Made by a program: the position numbers and the translations under genes. Source: Heloderma charlesbogerti (taxonomy: Eukaryota; Chordata; Lepidosauria; Squamata; Helodermatidae). From it: DNA of 64,000 nucleotides. Under the pieces are notes generated by a model. The model searched no databases and was not told the origin of the DNA. It saw nothing but the letters and a program-made list of their open reading frames with translations. This document shows positions 44,703 through 56,055 of this stretch, in pieces (the first letter of the stretch is position 1; each line of letters starts with the position of its first letter). The DNA is taken from positions 682,001 to 746,000 of the forward strand of contig JANEZZ010002706.1 in NCBI GenBank assembly GCA_026122225.1, read 5' to 3'.

Positions 44703-44910
44703 TTTGACCTTGGAGAAGATGCTGATGCTAGGGAAAGTGGAAGGCAAAAGGAAGAGGGGCCGACCAAGGGCAAGATGGATGGATGATATTCTGGAGGTGA
44801 CGGACTCGACCTTGGGGGAGCTGAGGGTGGCGACAGCCAACAGGAAGCTCTGGCGTGGGCTGGTCCATGAAGTCACGAAGAGTCGGAAGCAACTGAGCGA
44901 ATAAACAACA
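44703..44910 (+). mobile_element. RTE-type LINE 3' end, diverged from BovB
   Basis: The frame reads EKMLMLGKVEGKRKRGRPRA and ends LVHEVTKSRKQLSE, parallel to the BovB C-terminus but with a different linker. The tail 'gaagtcacgaagagtcggaa' ends in AAC repeats. Confidence 0.8.
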
Positions 44911-45347
44911 AAAATCCCTTTGAGTACAGCTGGAGTTACTCCCAAGCAAAAGCATATGGGATGATAGCAGCCTTAGGATCAAGCTGTTGATCCTAAGCTG
45001 TTGATTGCAGTGCAATCCTATGCATGATTGCTAAAAAGTAAGTCTAACGTATTCCAGGGGAACCAACAGTGCAATCCTATACTCAGACATAAACCCCATG
45101 GAGCCCTACGGAACCTCCCTCCACACCCAGGTGAGTGGATATAGGGTCGCAGCCTAAATCTCTAGTAAGTGTGCTTAAATAGAAGCACCTGATGAAGGGG
45201 ACACTATGCCTTGATAGCTTATGCTATAATAAATTTGTTCAACTTTGCTTCCTTCTTTTGCCTTAAATAGTTTATGGCTAGGTAACCAGTATACTTCCTT
45301 TACACACTGAGTACAAATCACAGGGTTTCAGCTCATTCATTTGAGTT

Positions 45348-45590
45348 GTTACTCATCAGGGAGGATAAAGCTATCAGCTAGTCATGATGGCTAGATTTTA
45401 CCTCCAGTATCAGAGGCAGTATGTCTGTTTATCAGTTGCTGGGGAACACAGGCGGAGGGTGCTATTGCATTCATGTCCTGCTTTTGAGCTCCCCATTAGG
45501 GCATCAGGTTGGCCACTGTGTGAATGGAACGCTGGACTAAATAGGCCTTTGGTCTGATCCAGCACTTCTCTTTTTATGTTCTTATGAGCC
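45348..45590 (+). mobile_element. CR1 LINE 3' tail, sense
   Basis: 'tacctccagtatcagaggca', 'cattcatgtcctgcttttga' and 'gtctgatccagcacttctc' match the last part of the copy at 47748-48330. Confidence 0.8.
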
Positions 45591-46048
45591 ACAGTTACCG
45601 CCTCCTTGTGATTTACTTCAACTGCAATTAGTTGACAGGGAAACTGAAAACTGGTCTATCTCCTTGCCTCTTGATCTTCCTATCACTGGCTCTTTTAAAT
45701 AATGACCTCTGATAAATATTAACCACTGTGTGGTTTTCCATTAGACAAGGTTGTTTGCTTTGGCATCCAGAGTACCTTGTCCTTCTTCAAAGTTGGTTGC
45801 AACCTAGATCTTATGTCAGGAACAGACAGGCCCTGCCTTTCCCTCTGGGAATTTGCACCTCCCTGTTCTCTTCACTGATAATTTCATTGTTCTCCTTCCT
45901 ACCAGATGTCTTCCTCATCTTCCAGGTAGGGATTTGGAAAAAATACCCAAAAGCAGCTTCTCAAGCTGACCTATTTCTTCCAAGATGAAAAGGCAGACAG
46001 CAGGAGCTGAGACCAGTACAGCGGCTCTACGGGTCTCAGTTATGTTTT
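45591..46048. other. Unassigned stretch
   Basis: No recognisable feature. Confidence 0.4.
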
Positions 46049-46410
46049 GTTCCTGTATACCTGGGGTGCAGAATTTCTTTCAGCTCAAAGGCCAAATTCT
46101 ATTTTGGAGAAGCTCACAGGGGCTGCATTCCAGTGTTGGGGGTGGGGCCAAAGGCAAAATGGACAAAGCAGACCCTGCAAATATCAGCACATTTTAGCTT
46201 TAAGCTCCTACTGCTAGTAACTAGACTCGAGAGAGGCATTTTAACCTTCTAGAATGAGGTAAAAACTAAACAAAAGCTGGGAAGCCACCAAACTATTAGT
46301 GGTTAGGGAAAAGGAGGTAAGATTAGGGGAAGGGAGCATGGCTCTCTGGGTAGTCTCAGAGGGCCAGATCAGGACCTCAGGAGGGCTGGATTTGGCCCAT
46401 GGGCCAAATA
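46049..46410. mobile_element. hAT-type MITE, CAGGGGTGGGGAACC family
   Basis: 'ctggggtgcagaatttcttt' and 'agggctggatttggcccatg' parallel the element at 25165-25436. Termini are decayed. Confidence 0.5.
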
Positions 46411-46529
46411 CGGGAAACAAAGAGGATTGAGGAATCAAAGACAAAGACAAAGCTACATGCCTGTTCAACAGAGTGAAAGATAACATTGTCAATGGATAAG
46501 GAATGTTCATGACAGGCATAAGGAATCTG

Positions 46530-46615
46530 TGGCCCTGGAAGACGTTGTTGGTCTACAACTCCCATCTTCCCTAACCATTGACCATGCTGGCTAAGGCTGA
46601 TGGGAGTTGGTTTAT
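46530..46615. mobile_element. Fold-back MITE fragment
   Basis: 'gttggtctacaactcccatc' with 'gctaaggctgatgggagttg', as in the MITEs at 25595 and 57805. Confidence 0.5.
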
Positions 46616-46690
46616 GGGAAGAGGAGGGCTTGGAGGGAAAGATGGGATGTTTATATTATTGACTTTGGGATGATGACAAAGCATCCCAGC

Positions 46691-47397
46691 TAGGGATGTA
46701 CAGATTCCCCACCATCTGATCCGGTGGGGAATCTGGGGGGGGGAATCTGGGGGGGGGAATCCATTCCTCCCCCCCCCCGGAATCCTCGTGGAGCAGCAGA
46801 GTTGAGGGCTGCCCCATTCCGCCGTCTGCATGCCCCAGATTCCCCCGTTTTTTTTCGGCTCCCAGAACTTATGTAAACATTCCGTAAGTACCGCTGAAAA
46901 ATCCTTTTCGGAGCCTGCCATCGGTCTCCGTAAGGCCTGGGTCATGGGGAAAATGCCTGTTCGTTATTGTAAAAAAGGGTAAAGCACTTCGCAGGGATTC
47001 CCCATGTAACTTCCTGTCACCTGACCTCACCAGACCTGATCTGACCCGATCTCACCTCACCTCACCTCACCTCCACAAACAATAAACAGAAGAGATGGAG
47101 GATTTCCGTGGACTTCGCAGCCCCAGCAAAAGAAAGCCTCGGGTCACAGGGAAAATGCCTATTTATTATCGTAAAAAGGGTAAAGCCGTTCACGTTCTTC
47201 CCCTATATCTGATTTACGTATTCTTTTTCTTTTTATGTATTTTTGTAAAATCCGCCGTTTGGCGGACAAAAAAAAGGGTCCACGTGAGCTCCGGTCCGGG
47301 CCAACCAGACCGCCCTGTTCCAAGGAGGACTCCGCAGACCGGATTTGTCAAAATTTGATCACATTTAAAATTCGTGCGGAATTCTCTGACATCCCTA
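46691..47397 (-). mobile_element. hAT element sharing termini with the palindromic family (707 bp)
   Basis: It starts TAGGGATGTACAG, ends GAATTCTCTGACATCCCTA and is flanked by perfect 8-bp duplications ATCCCAGC (46683-46690 and 47398-47405). Its right end matches the starts of palindromic copies 1 and 2, but the interior lacks TACGTA palindromes and instead has a duplicated phrase ('gggtaaagc' near 46978 and 47186). Confidence 0.85.
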
Positions 47398-47747
47398 ATC
47401 CCAGCAGAGATATCAGACAGACAGCTGGAAATGCAGGATTGGAATGAGGAGAACAGTTCGAGGAAGAGAAATAGAGCCGGACACCATCTGTATGCCAAAG
47501 TGGAGGCCATGCAATCTGACAGGGACAGTGGGTAAAGAGAGAAGACAAGAGGGCTACGTAAGAACAGATCCCTAAGAGAGGTGAACTATTATGAAAATAT
47601 TGTAGGAAGAGAACTAGTTAAGAACAGAATCATAGAGACCTAGGGCATGAAATGAATCACGGAGGAGAGAGGATCATTGTATCAAATGCAGCAAAAAGAT
47701 CTCGAAGAACGAGGATGGAACAGAAGCCTTTAGAGAAGGGGCTTTGA

Positions 47748-48330
47748 ACCTTAGCCTTAGGGCAACTAAAATGATCAAGGGGCTGGAGCATCTCCCCTGT
47801 GAGAGAAGGTTAGAACCGCTGGGATTGTTGGCTTGGAAAAAAAGGAGGGTAAGGGGAGACATGATAGAGGTCTACAAAATTATGCATGGTGTGCAGAATG
47901 TGGATAGGGAGACATTTTTGTCCCTCTCTCAAAATACTAGAACCCGGGGTCATCCTATGAAGCTGACTGGTGGGAGATTCAGGGCAGATAAAAGGACTTC
48001 TTCACAGAGCCCATCGTTAAACTATAGAATTTGCTACCACAGGATGTAATGATGGCCATCAATTTGGATGGCTTTAAAAGGGGGTTGGACAAATTCCTGG
48101 AGGAAAAGGCTAGCAATGGCTACTAGCCTTGATGGCTATCCGTTACCTCCAGTACCAGAGGCAATGAGCCTATGTACACCAGTTGCTGGAGAACATGGGT
48201 GGGAGGGTGCTGTTGCGCTCATGTCCTGCTTGTGGGTTCTTGGTTGACAGCTGGTTGGCCACTGTGCCAACAGAATGCTGGACTAGATGGGCCCTTGGTC
48301 TGATCCAGCATGGCTCTTCTTATGTTCTTA
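47748..48330 (+). mobile_element. CR1 LINE 3' end, sense
   Basis: The frame carries RRVRGDMIEVYKIMHGVQN and TRTRGHPMKLTGGRFRADKR, the conserved C-terminal tail of CR1-type LINE ORF2. The 3' UTR follows, with 'cagaatgctggactagatgg' and 'cttcttatgttctta'. Truncated at the 5' side, with frameshifts. Confidence 0.85.
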
Positions 48331-48504
48331 GATGTGCCTTATATGGAATCAGACCTTTTTATTTTCTGAGGCTTTTTAAAATATTCAGTTTTAAAAAACC
48401 ATGTTAGTGTATTTTTAGATTTTTGCATTGCTGTGGACTTTTATCCTGGTTCCTACTTTGGTTTGGTTTTATTTTGTTTTAAACTTTTGTATTAATTTTC
48501 ATAT

Positions 48505-48725
48505 TGTGTTTATGGGGAACATGAGCAGGCGGGTGCTCTTGCATTCATGTTCTACTGGTATGTTTCCCGTGGGCAGCTGGTTGGCCTCTGTGTGAACAGA
48601 ATGCTGGACTAGATGGACCTTTCTGTTCTTTTGTTATTGTATTTTATGGTTTTAAGTTTTGCTTCGTGAACCTCCCAGAGAGCTTCAGCTAATGGGCGGT
48701 ATAGAAATGTAATAAATAAATAACA
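48505..48725 (+). mobile_element. CR1 tail followed by an L2-type tail
   Basis: 'gaacatgagcaggcgggtgc' and 'cagaatgctggactagatgg' (to about 48622) are CR1. 'gagcttcagctaatgggcgg' and 'tagaaatgtaataaataaa' are an L2-type end. Confidence 0.65.
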
Positions 48726-49044
48726 AATTTTATGAAGCTGGAGCCTTCTGCATATGAAATGTCTGCTCTGCCACAGAGATAAGGTGGCCCTAATTAGGGC
48801 TTTGAACAGACAGCTCATGATGTCAGAGCTTCTTTGAGAATTGGTACTACCAGTCAGAATGTCTTTGATTCAGAATATCTAATGGACTGATGGCAAGGTG
48901 GTCTCAGGAAGCCACTCCCAGTATCAGCCTTCTTCTCCCCCCACCCCATCTGCAATAGGCCTTACAGTTCTGCTATACAGACTAGCAAGACAATATGTGA
49001 TGTGTTTTAAATACTCTGAAAAACACAGTATTTTAACACAGTAT

Positions 49045-49285
49045 AAATATATTTACTATTGTTTATATCCTACCTTTCCTCCAGGGTGCGCAAGGGAGGA
49101 TACGTGGTTGCCACCTTTTATCCTCACAACAACCCTGTAAGGTAGATGAGGCTGAGAGAAAATGACTGGCCCAATATCACCCAGTATCCTTAATGGTGAG
49201 CTGTTTTTCACTAGAGGTATGATCTGGGAAGTTACGTTTGGCACTTATCATTTAAAACAGTCAGCACGGTGTTGTGGTTAGAGTG
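49045..49285 (-). mobile_element. tRNA-derived squamate SINE, antisense, partial
   Basis: 'tatcctcacaacaaccctgt' and 'gaaaatgactggcccaatat' identify it. At 49270 'ggtgttgtggttagagtggc' is a sense A-box line, so pieces of two copies may be joined. Confidence 0.6.
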
Positions 49286-49311
49286 GCTGATGAGAACAGG
49301 AGAGGCCTTGA

Positions 49312-50265
49312 TTCATAGAATCATTGAATTTTGGTGTTGGAAAGTATCTTGGAGGTCATTTAGTCTACCCCTCTGCTCAATGAAGGATCTGCAATACAGG
49401 ATACAATCACAGCATCCCTGACAGAAGTCCATCCAGCCTCCAAGTGAGAGCCCACCACCTCCCGAGGCAGATGTTTCTGCTGTTGAAAGGTCATTCTGTC
49501 AGGAAGTTTCTCCTAATGTTTAGCTGAAATTTGCTTCCTTGCAGTGTCCACTTATTAGTTCTAGTCCTGCTTTCTGGAGCAAGAGAGAACAAGTCTGCTC
49601 TGTTTTCTGTGTGACAATTAGTGATGTCCAAATCTCTAAATTTTGGTTTCTCTCAGTTTTCAAGTCTTATATTCAGTCCATCATGTTTCCATATCGGTCT
49701 GAAAGAGACAGAGGTGTGCACGTGTGTGTTTGCATGAGAATTCATATGCATTTTTGTGTGCAATTTTTAACTGATGTACCATTTCCCATACTATAAGCCA
49801 TTTCCCCTACTATAATGAATCCTTGAATGATGTTTTCATGAATACATGCATTTTTGTTTGCACTTTCCCCTAATATACATATTGTTTATTTCAAAGGATA
49901 ACTCACATATATGTTCAGATGTGCAAAATCAGGCAAGTTCGTATTCTTTCTAAACTGCCCAGGTAATCTTTGTAAACTGCCCAGAGAGCTTCAACTATGG
50001 AGCAGTATGGAAATGGAATAAATAATAAAAGAACAATATAAAATAAATATTAAAATGTGAACCGAACAAATTTCTCTCCCATCCCTAGTAACAACCCTTC
50101 ACATATCTGAAGTCCACTATCATGACTCCCCTTTATCTTCTCCTCTCCTGGCTAAACATACCCAGCTCTTTCAGCCATTCCTCACAGGACTTAGTTTCTG
50201 GTTGTTCACCAACCTGGTTGCTCTTCTCCGGACACGCTCCAGTTTGTCAACGTACGTATTAAAAT
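49312..50265 (-). mobile_element. CR1 LINE 3' part, antisense, split by a hAT element
   Basis: 'catagaatcattgaattttg', 'catccagcctccaagtgaga' and 'caagtctgctctg' run to 49618. Then 'cccttcacatatctgaagtc' and 'ggacacgctccagtttgtca' continue after 50095. The order is the usual antisense CR1 order, so both parts are one copy. Confidence 0.85.
49619..50087. mobile_element. hAT-type element inserted in CR1 (469 bp)
   Basis: It starts TAGTGATGTCC, ends CCCATCCCTA and is flanked by GTGACAAT (49611-49618) and GTAACAAC (50088-50095), a 6/8 match with both changes being transitions. The body is A/T-rich and carries an L2-like tail near 49960-50030. Confidence 0.7.
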
Positions 50266-50269
50266 ATGG

Positions 50270-50677
50270 CACCAGTGACAGCTTCAGGTTTTGGAGGGTC
50301 TTTGGGTAAGGCACCCTCAATGGCCCCCTTCCTTCTGTGAGTCACAGAATCATAGTATCATAGAATAGTAGGGTTGGAAGGGGCCTATAAGACCATCGAC
50401 TCTACCTTCTCACCACCATTGTCACCAGCTGTTCTTGCTCCTCCACTTTCTCACCACTGCCTGACTGACAGGCACAGAGCCAGTGAGCAAGTAGGCAGTG
50501 ACCCCTACTGCTCCTCTTTCTTGCCACCACTGTTGTCTTGGCCAGAGCGAGAGGCAGGTGAACAAGCAGGCTGCAAGGGGGAGCAAGGCCAGGGGGCTGC
50601 TGTCGGTGAGCCTCTGCTGGGGTATGAGCCCTTGGCAGGTGCTCGACCAGGCCTACCCTTGCCACTGGCCCTGTGTA
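50270..50677 (+). mobile_element. Unnamed repeat R2 with possible hAT ends and a nested CR1 tail
   Basis: It begins CAGTGACAGC and ends GCCACTGGCCCTG between TATGGCAC and TGTAGCAC (6/8). CR1 appears to resume afterwards with 'cccaaaactggacacaattc'. A CR1 terminus ('aatcatagtatcatagaata') lies inside. The second half matches 43203-43530 in reverse. Confidence 0.45.
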
Positions 50678-51245
50678 GCACCCAAAACTGGACACAATTC
50701 TCCAAGGAGTTTTCTTTTACCTGGTCTGTGTAGGTTTAGCAGCCATCAGCCCCTCTGTACATGGCTCAGCTCTTGCTTACGTAGGTCACCTTGGAAGCAA
50801 AGTTGTGTCACACCAGCAAGTTCCTTAACATAGATGAAACTGCAGTGTGTGCATAACCTGAGCTGTTTTGGCTACACGTTCAGCAAGGCCTGGAACGTGT
50901 CTCCCTTTGTGTTGCCACACGTACTGGCTTTATTGCAAGAGGCAATGAGTGGCTGGGTATTGCTGTAGACTAGCATTAATATGGTAGGATGATTATATAA
51001 ACAGCTGGCGTTGCTTGATGAAGCTAATTACGGGCTCCTTCCAGCAGAAAGCTCTCCTAAGCATGTCCCACACCAACATGAATGGGGCCAGCCTGTGCAC
51101 CTCCTTTTGTTCATTTTGAACGGAGCTTGTGCAGGAGAGCTTCCCGTTGGCCTGTGCCCTAAAAAAAACACTGAGCCAGGACAAGGTTGCTGTTGATGGT
51201 GGGAATTTAACAGAAGATAAAGGAAGTCCTTCAGTGAAACTGAGA

Positions 51246-51475
51246 TCCAATAAGATGTAGTGGTTAGAGGGCTGGACTATGACTGGAAAGACCCAGGTTC
51301 AAATCCCTGCTCAGTCATGAAGCTTATTCAGTGTAAACATGGATACTTCCTCTGCCTCACCTACCTACCTCACAGGGCTGCTGTGAGGATAAAATGGAGC
51401 ATGGAGAGAGAACTGCAATGCCACCTTGAGCTCCCTGGAATAAAGCTGGGGATATAAATATGATAAATAAAATAA
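51246..51475 (+). mobile_element. tRNA-derived squamate SINE, sense, near full length
   Basis: 'gatgtagtggttagagggct' (A box), 'cccaggttcaaatccctgct' (B box), 'tcacagggctgctgtgagga' and the tail 'atataaatatgataaataaa'. Confidence 0.85.
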
Positions 51476-51534
51476 ACTGGGGCTCTTTCATCATTTAGAA
51501 AATGTTTGCATTCTTCTCTGTGTCCCTTCTATTA

Positions 51535-51870
51535 TTCGTTTGTTCTAAACTAACATTTTCAAACTGGGTAAATGATGATTGTCTAAGGCAACCTGAGTGT
51601 ATTTCTGACCACTGGCCATGCTTCTGGGAGTTGAAGTCCAAAACAGCTAGATATCTACCTTCTGCTGTAATGTTTAACCAAAATCTACCCTCCTGTAACT
51701 TAAACCCATTTAATCTAATCCTGTCTTCACCTATATGACAACCTTCAGGTATTTGAAGAGTGCTCTCATATCGCCCCTCAATCTTCCTCTTTTTCTGTCT
51801 AAACATACCCAGTTCTTTCAACCTTTCTCACAGGACTTGTTTTTCATATTGCTGACCATCTTCACTGCCA
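51535..51870 (-). mobile_element. CR1 LINE fragment, antisense
   Basis: 'tctgtctaaacatacccagt', 'ctttcaacctttctcacagg' and 'gctgaccatcttc' are antisense CR1 lines. The left part is diverged. Confidence 0.7.
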
Positions 51871-51877
51871 TCCTCTA

Positions 51878-52010
51878 AGGGTGCAATGCTATGCATACGT
51901 CGACAGAAGAAAGTCCTACAATTCCCAGTATTCCCCAGCCAGCCAATGGCCATGCTGTCTGGGAATTATGGGAGTTGCAATGCAACACATCTGGAGGGTG
52001 CCAGCTATGC
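51878..52010. mobile_element. Fold-back MITE, GGGTGCAATGC start
   Basis: 'gggtgcaatgctatgcatac' precedes 'tcctacaattcccagtattc', returning as 'gaattatgggagttgcaatg'. Confidence 0.5.
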
Positions 52011-53520
52011 AGTCTAGCAAACTCCATCCACTTTTGGCTTCTGGCTCTGCCCACCAACAGTTGCTCCTCCAGTTGACTTTTCCCATGGATCAACAGCTCT
52101 TCATAAGAAAAAGATCTGCTCTAGATACTGGTTGAATGGCCAAAGGTCTCTCCTGATTCTACTACTACTGTTTGGAAGATCTCACTGGTTCCCAACCTAG
52201 TTCTGCCATGATATGCAAATCTTATTCTAGAGAATCTCCCCCAGCCCATGACTTCACTAGGGCTTCTTTGGAGTCAGTGGTTACCAGACTGGAGCTTTAA
52301 GAAAACAATTTGATGTATCATGGCAGGGAGAACAGGAGGTGCATAAATTCTAGAGATTTGGGAGAGGAGAAAGGAGCACTCTTTGATAGTCCTTGATCCA
52401 GAATGTGTTTGGAAGCAGTTGTGCAGTTAGGTAATTTTAGACTCTGGACTTAATGGGCTTATGGTGGGGAGGATAGCTGGTAATGGTTTGGATCCTGGCC
52501 TACTCTAAACATGACTACGTCTGGATCCAACCCAATGGGTATTGTTTCACTTACTTCAAAATGTGGTAATCCAGGCTGTGACATGGGAAGTAAGCTAGGG
52601 TTGGTCTACGGAGATGGAGTTTACACCCTTTCCCCTGAGCTTCTCCAGCTTTCCTGTTTGCATCTCGTCTGATCTTCCCTCTGTAGGTAAATTACAGTGT
52701 GCGTGTCATCAGGGTATCTCTTAATTGGCTTCTGTTTGATAAGCCTCATAGCCGGAGTTCCTTCTGTGTGTGTGCTCTCAGATGTCACATGTCCCCAGCA
52801 GCAGGGTTGTGGCACTTCAAGTCGGGCCTCCTTTGATGTCATCAAAGCTTCAGCATCTATGATTTAAACAGACACATGAGTGTATGTTAGTAATGCATGT
52901 GTCACTGTCACAGTCTCCCCCCCCCCCCCACTGTCAGTTGCTGCTAAGAGCTGTGCTTTTAAATGACATCCCTCCATGCTGTTTAGGGGGCATAATATTC
53001 CAAAGGTGATGGTGAGGGCTATGTGTCCTCCTGGTATGGCTCGTACATTCTCAGTATGACTGGGGAGGGGGGCTACTAAGGCTAGTCTCCAAAGGCCAAA
53101 AGACTGAAGCAAAGTGAACAACAGTGAGCCACTTATGAGGATCCTGATGTGTTTTCTTAGTGCAGAATTAAGGACAACAGGAATGATCAGGATGAATAAG
53201 GTCTCCTAATTGCCAGCACATGTGATTAATTGGACAGTACTGTAAAACCAATAAAAGTAAATTGCTTCAATGAGCACATCAACTTGACTGTCGTTCTTCT
53301 CTTCTCTTCCCCTCCCCTCCCCTCCCCACTAACCATCCCCTCCCTCTAATTTGGGAAACAGCTCAGAGCCTCAGAAGCAGCCAGCATGATGAGGGCAAGC
53401 TGCAGCAAGCCTTGGGCTTGCTTGCTCCCCCTCCCCTTTCTCTTCCAGTGCAGACCAGTTTTGAAGGGGAGATTGGAAGCTTCTGCTTTAGATGAATCAC
53501 AGTTTAGCATCACAGCAACA
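52011..53520. other. Unassigned stretch
   Basis: A pyrimidine-rich tract lies at 53290-53340. The part 53160-53290 is AT-rich and unique-looking but has no assigned function. Confidence 0.35.
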
Positions 53521-53524
53521 CCCT

Positions 53525-53630
53525 AAACTGTGGTTAATCTTCACTATGGTTTGTTGAAACAAGCCATCTTCTTTAACTATGGTTTGAAGCTGGCTTGTTT
53601 CAACAAATCATTAAGATTAAGTTTGTCAGG
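53525..53630. repeat. Fold-back repeat
   Basis: 'tttgttgaaacaagcca' (about 53553) is reversed as 'tggcttgtttcaacaaa' (about 53592), and 'ttaatctt' as 'aagattaa' beyond it. Confidence 0.7.
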
Positions 53631-53967
53631 TTTTGTCCAAATTAGGGATAAGGGAGAATTTCATTTTATATGAACTTGAGAAAATGTACAAATTTCTCCA
53701 TAAACAGGATGGAAAGAATGCAAAATTCACAAAGATTGAACATGGGAGAAAGCGAAACGGACAGATTTATCCACTCTTTGTCCAAGTGCAGTCACTGAAA
53801 ATCCAAACTCTCTAGTTCCAGCAGGGGTCTCTATGTCACCTGCTAAGGAGATAAGACAAGAATTGCCTTGTCAGGTCAAACCAAACTATCCAACTAGTCC
53901 AGAATCTGGGTTTCCTGGATGCCGAATTTTGATTTTATTTGTTTTAAAGCACAAGAGTATATGCAGC

Positions 53968-54123
53968 CAGTGGATGCTGGTGGCTCCGATGTCAGTGGAC
54001 GGTGAATCCATTCTGGATTTCAGTCAGAACTCTAAAGGAGCTATCCAAGGTACAAAGCAGTTCTGACTGAAACCTGGAGCAGAAGCATCACCACACTGAC
54101 ACTGGAACCACCCATCTCCACTG
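53968..54123. mobile_element. MITE with CAGTGGAGGC terminal repeats (copy D)
   Basis: It starts CAGTGGATGCTGGTGGC and ends CCATCTCCACTG. Flanks TATGCAGC (53960-53967) and TACACAGC (54124-54131) match 6/8. Confidence 0.75.
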
Positions 54124-54218
54124 TACACAGCCCTGCAGGTTGCTGGGTTCATCACAGACAACTGACTATACGAAGCTCCCTTACATCAAGTCAACCCATT
54201 TGCCCACTTAGCTTCCAC

Positions 54219-54312
54219 ATCATGGATAGCTCCTTTAGAGTTCGGATGGGTTCTGACCGAACCTGCAGCAGATTCACAGCCCCACGGACATCGGAGCTAC
54301 CAGCCTCTACTG
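54219..54312. mobile_element. CAGTGGAGGC-type MITE, half copy
   Basis: Only the right arm remains, from 'ggatagctcctttagagttc' to 'ctaccagcctctactg'. Confidence 0.6.
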
Positions 54313-54399
54313 GGTATCATGGCTGTTGGGAATAAAGACAGATGGATCAATCTATCTCTGGTCTGTGTCATTTTTACACGTATTCATTCAAATCAATCA

Positions 54400-54690
54400 A
54401 ATATATATTTTAAAAAATACAGTACTGCACTAAAACCCTAAAGAAAAACACGTCAAAATTCCATCAAAACCACAACACAGAGAGTAAAGACACCTCAAAA
54501 GGCAAAACACACCAATCATCATAACAGCAGCAACACAAATAATATCAAAGTGTTATGACAATATTACAATGGTAGGAGCACTGGAGACTTATGATGTCTC
54601 TTATTCTTAAATAAATGTGCAGATCACCAAAAACACCCTATGGTGGTTAGAGTTTAGTGGTTAGAGTATTGGGCTCTATGATTCAGCCCC
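54400..54690 (-). repeat. Inverted duplication, left copy (LINE-like plus SINE end)
   Basis: 'aattccatcaaaaccacaac' to 'gatcaccaaaaacaccctat', then the SINE A-box line 'tggttagagtattgggct'. The whole order recurs reversed at 56030-56310. Confidence 0.8.
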
Positions 54691-55373
54691 ATCTCCGGAT
54701 TAATCTGCAATTGTGTTTTTTTAAAAATCCCCACAAAAATCTGTATTTAAATACATACTTTTGAACATACCGCAAAATATGCATTTATTTATTTATATAC
54801 AACATTTATATACCACTCCACATCCATGTATTTATCTTAAAATTCACATTTCTAAGTATATGGTCTCATAAAATGCACATTTTAAACACATTTTGGTATA
54901 ATTCATTAATTTGTTATAATTCATTAAGGATAATTAAATCCCCAATCTGCACACTAGTCTGTGAGATGTGCATCAGGTTAGTTTGCATCAGAATTTGCAA
55001 AGACTGAATTACCCAAAGATTCCATAGCTGGGAGATCAGCCCCGGTATTCAGCCCATTGTTTATTAATTAATTTATTAGTATGTGATCAGTTGATGTTCC
55101 CTGAATGGCTGGGAATCTCTCCTCCCTGCTTTTGGAAGGCGATATCTTTCAGTGACTGGGACGAATACTTCGATGGTGAGCAGGTTTGGAATGAAGAGCC
55201 AGCGAGGTGCAAGTTGGTTGAAGGTGAAGGGCCTGGAGCTACAGTTGCTGTCTTTGGGAAGCCTGATGCAGAGTTACCAATCGTACTGTGAACTTCAGGA
55301 GTCTGATCCCAAAGTGCTCCGCTTGTATATTTATACATAATACAAGTATTTATTTATTCAGTTATTACCTTTA

Positions 55374-55851
55374 GGGTGCAATCCTATGGGTTGTGCCCTC
55401 GTGAAACCGAAGCCTCTGAACTTGGAGGCTTCCATGTATCCACTGCCCGGCTGGGTTCAAATCGGCAGGGCAAGAGGAGCAGCACAGGTAATCTTTGCCT
55501 CCTTGTCCTCCAATCGTTGCATTTTTCACTAGATGGGCTTTTATGCCTATCTAATGACAGCGCTTCACAGGGTGAGGGAAGGAGGCTGGAAGAGGCTCAG
55601 GATATCTTGTATCCTGGCCTCTCCAGTCTCCTCACCTCCCCCTGCCCACCAGAACACCCCCTTTTTACCCTCTCTGATGTCAATTTTCTGACCTTGGAGG
55701 CCAGCCAAGTGTGGTTCTTTCTGTGCTGGCTGAGAGGGGGTGGATCTTTGACCTCCTTCTGAAGTCAGACTGCTGTCTCCGACCTCGGAGGAGGGAATCC
55801 CCACTATCCTCTGGCCCCTCAGACAATGTCTAGGGGGCATAGGATTGCACC
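55374..55851 (+). mobile_element. PIF/Harbinger-like MITE with TTA duplication (copy 3, 478 bp)
   Basis: TTA (55371-55373), then GGGTGCAATCCTA, and TAGGATTGCACC, then TTA (55852-55854). It shares 'gtggttctttctgtgctggc' with copy 2. Confidence 0.7.
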
Positions 55852-55854
55852 TTA

Positions 55855-56055
55855 TATCCAGCCCTTTTTCCTCTTGCAAGGAACCCAAGTCAGCTTACAT
55901 GGTCCTCCTCCTCTCCATTTTATCCTCACAACAACCCTGGGAGGAAGGTTAGACTAAGAGTCAGTGACTGGCCTAAAGTCAGCCAGTGAGTTTCATGGCT
56001 GAGTGGGGACTAGAACCTGGATCTCCTGACTTCCAGCCCAACACTCTAACCTCTA
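55855..56055 (-). mobile_element. tRNA-derived squamate SINE, antisense, near full length
   Basis: 'tttttcctcttgcaaggaac', 'cacaacaaccctgggaggaa', 'agtggggactagaacctgga' and 'ccaacactctaacctctata'. Confidence 0.85.
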
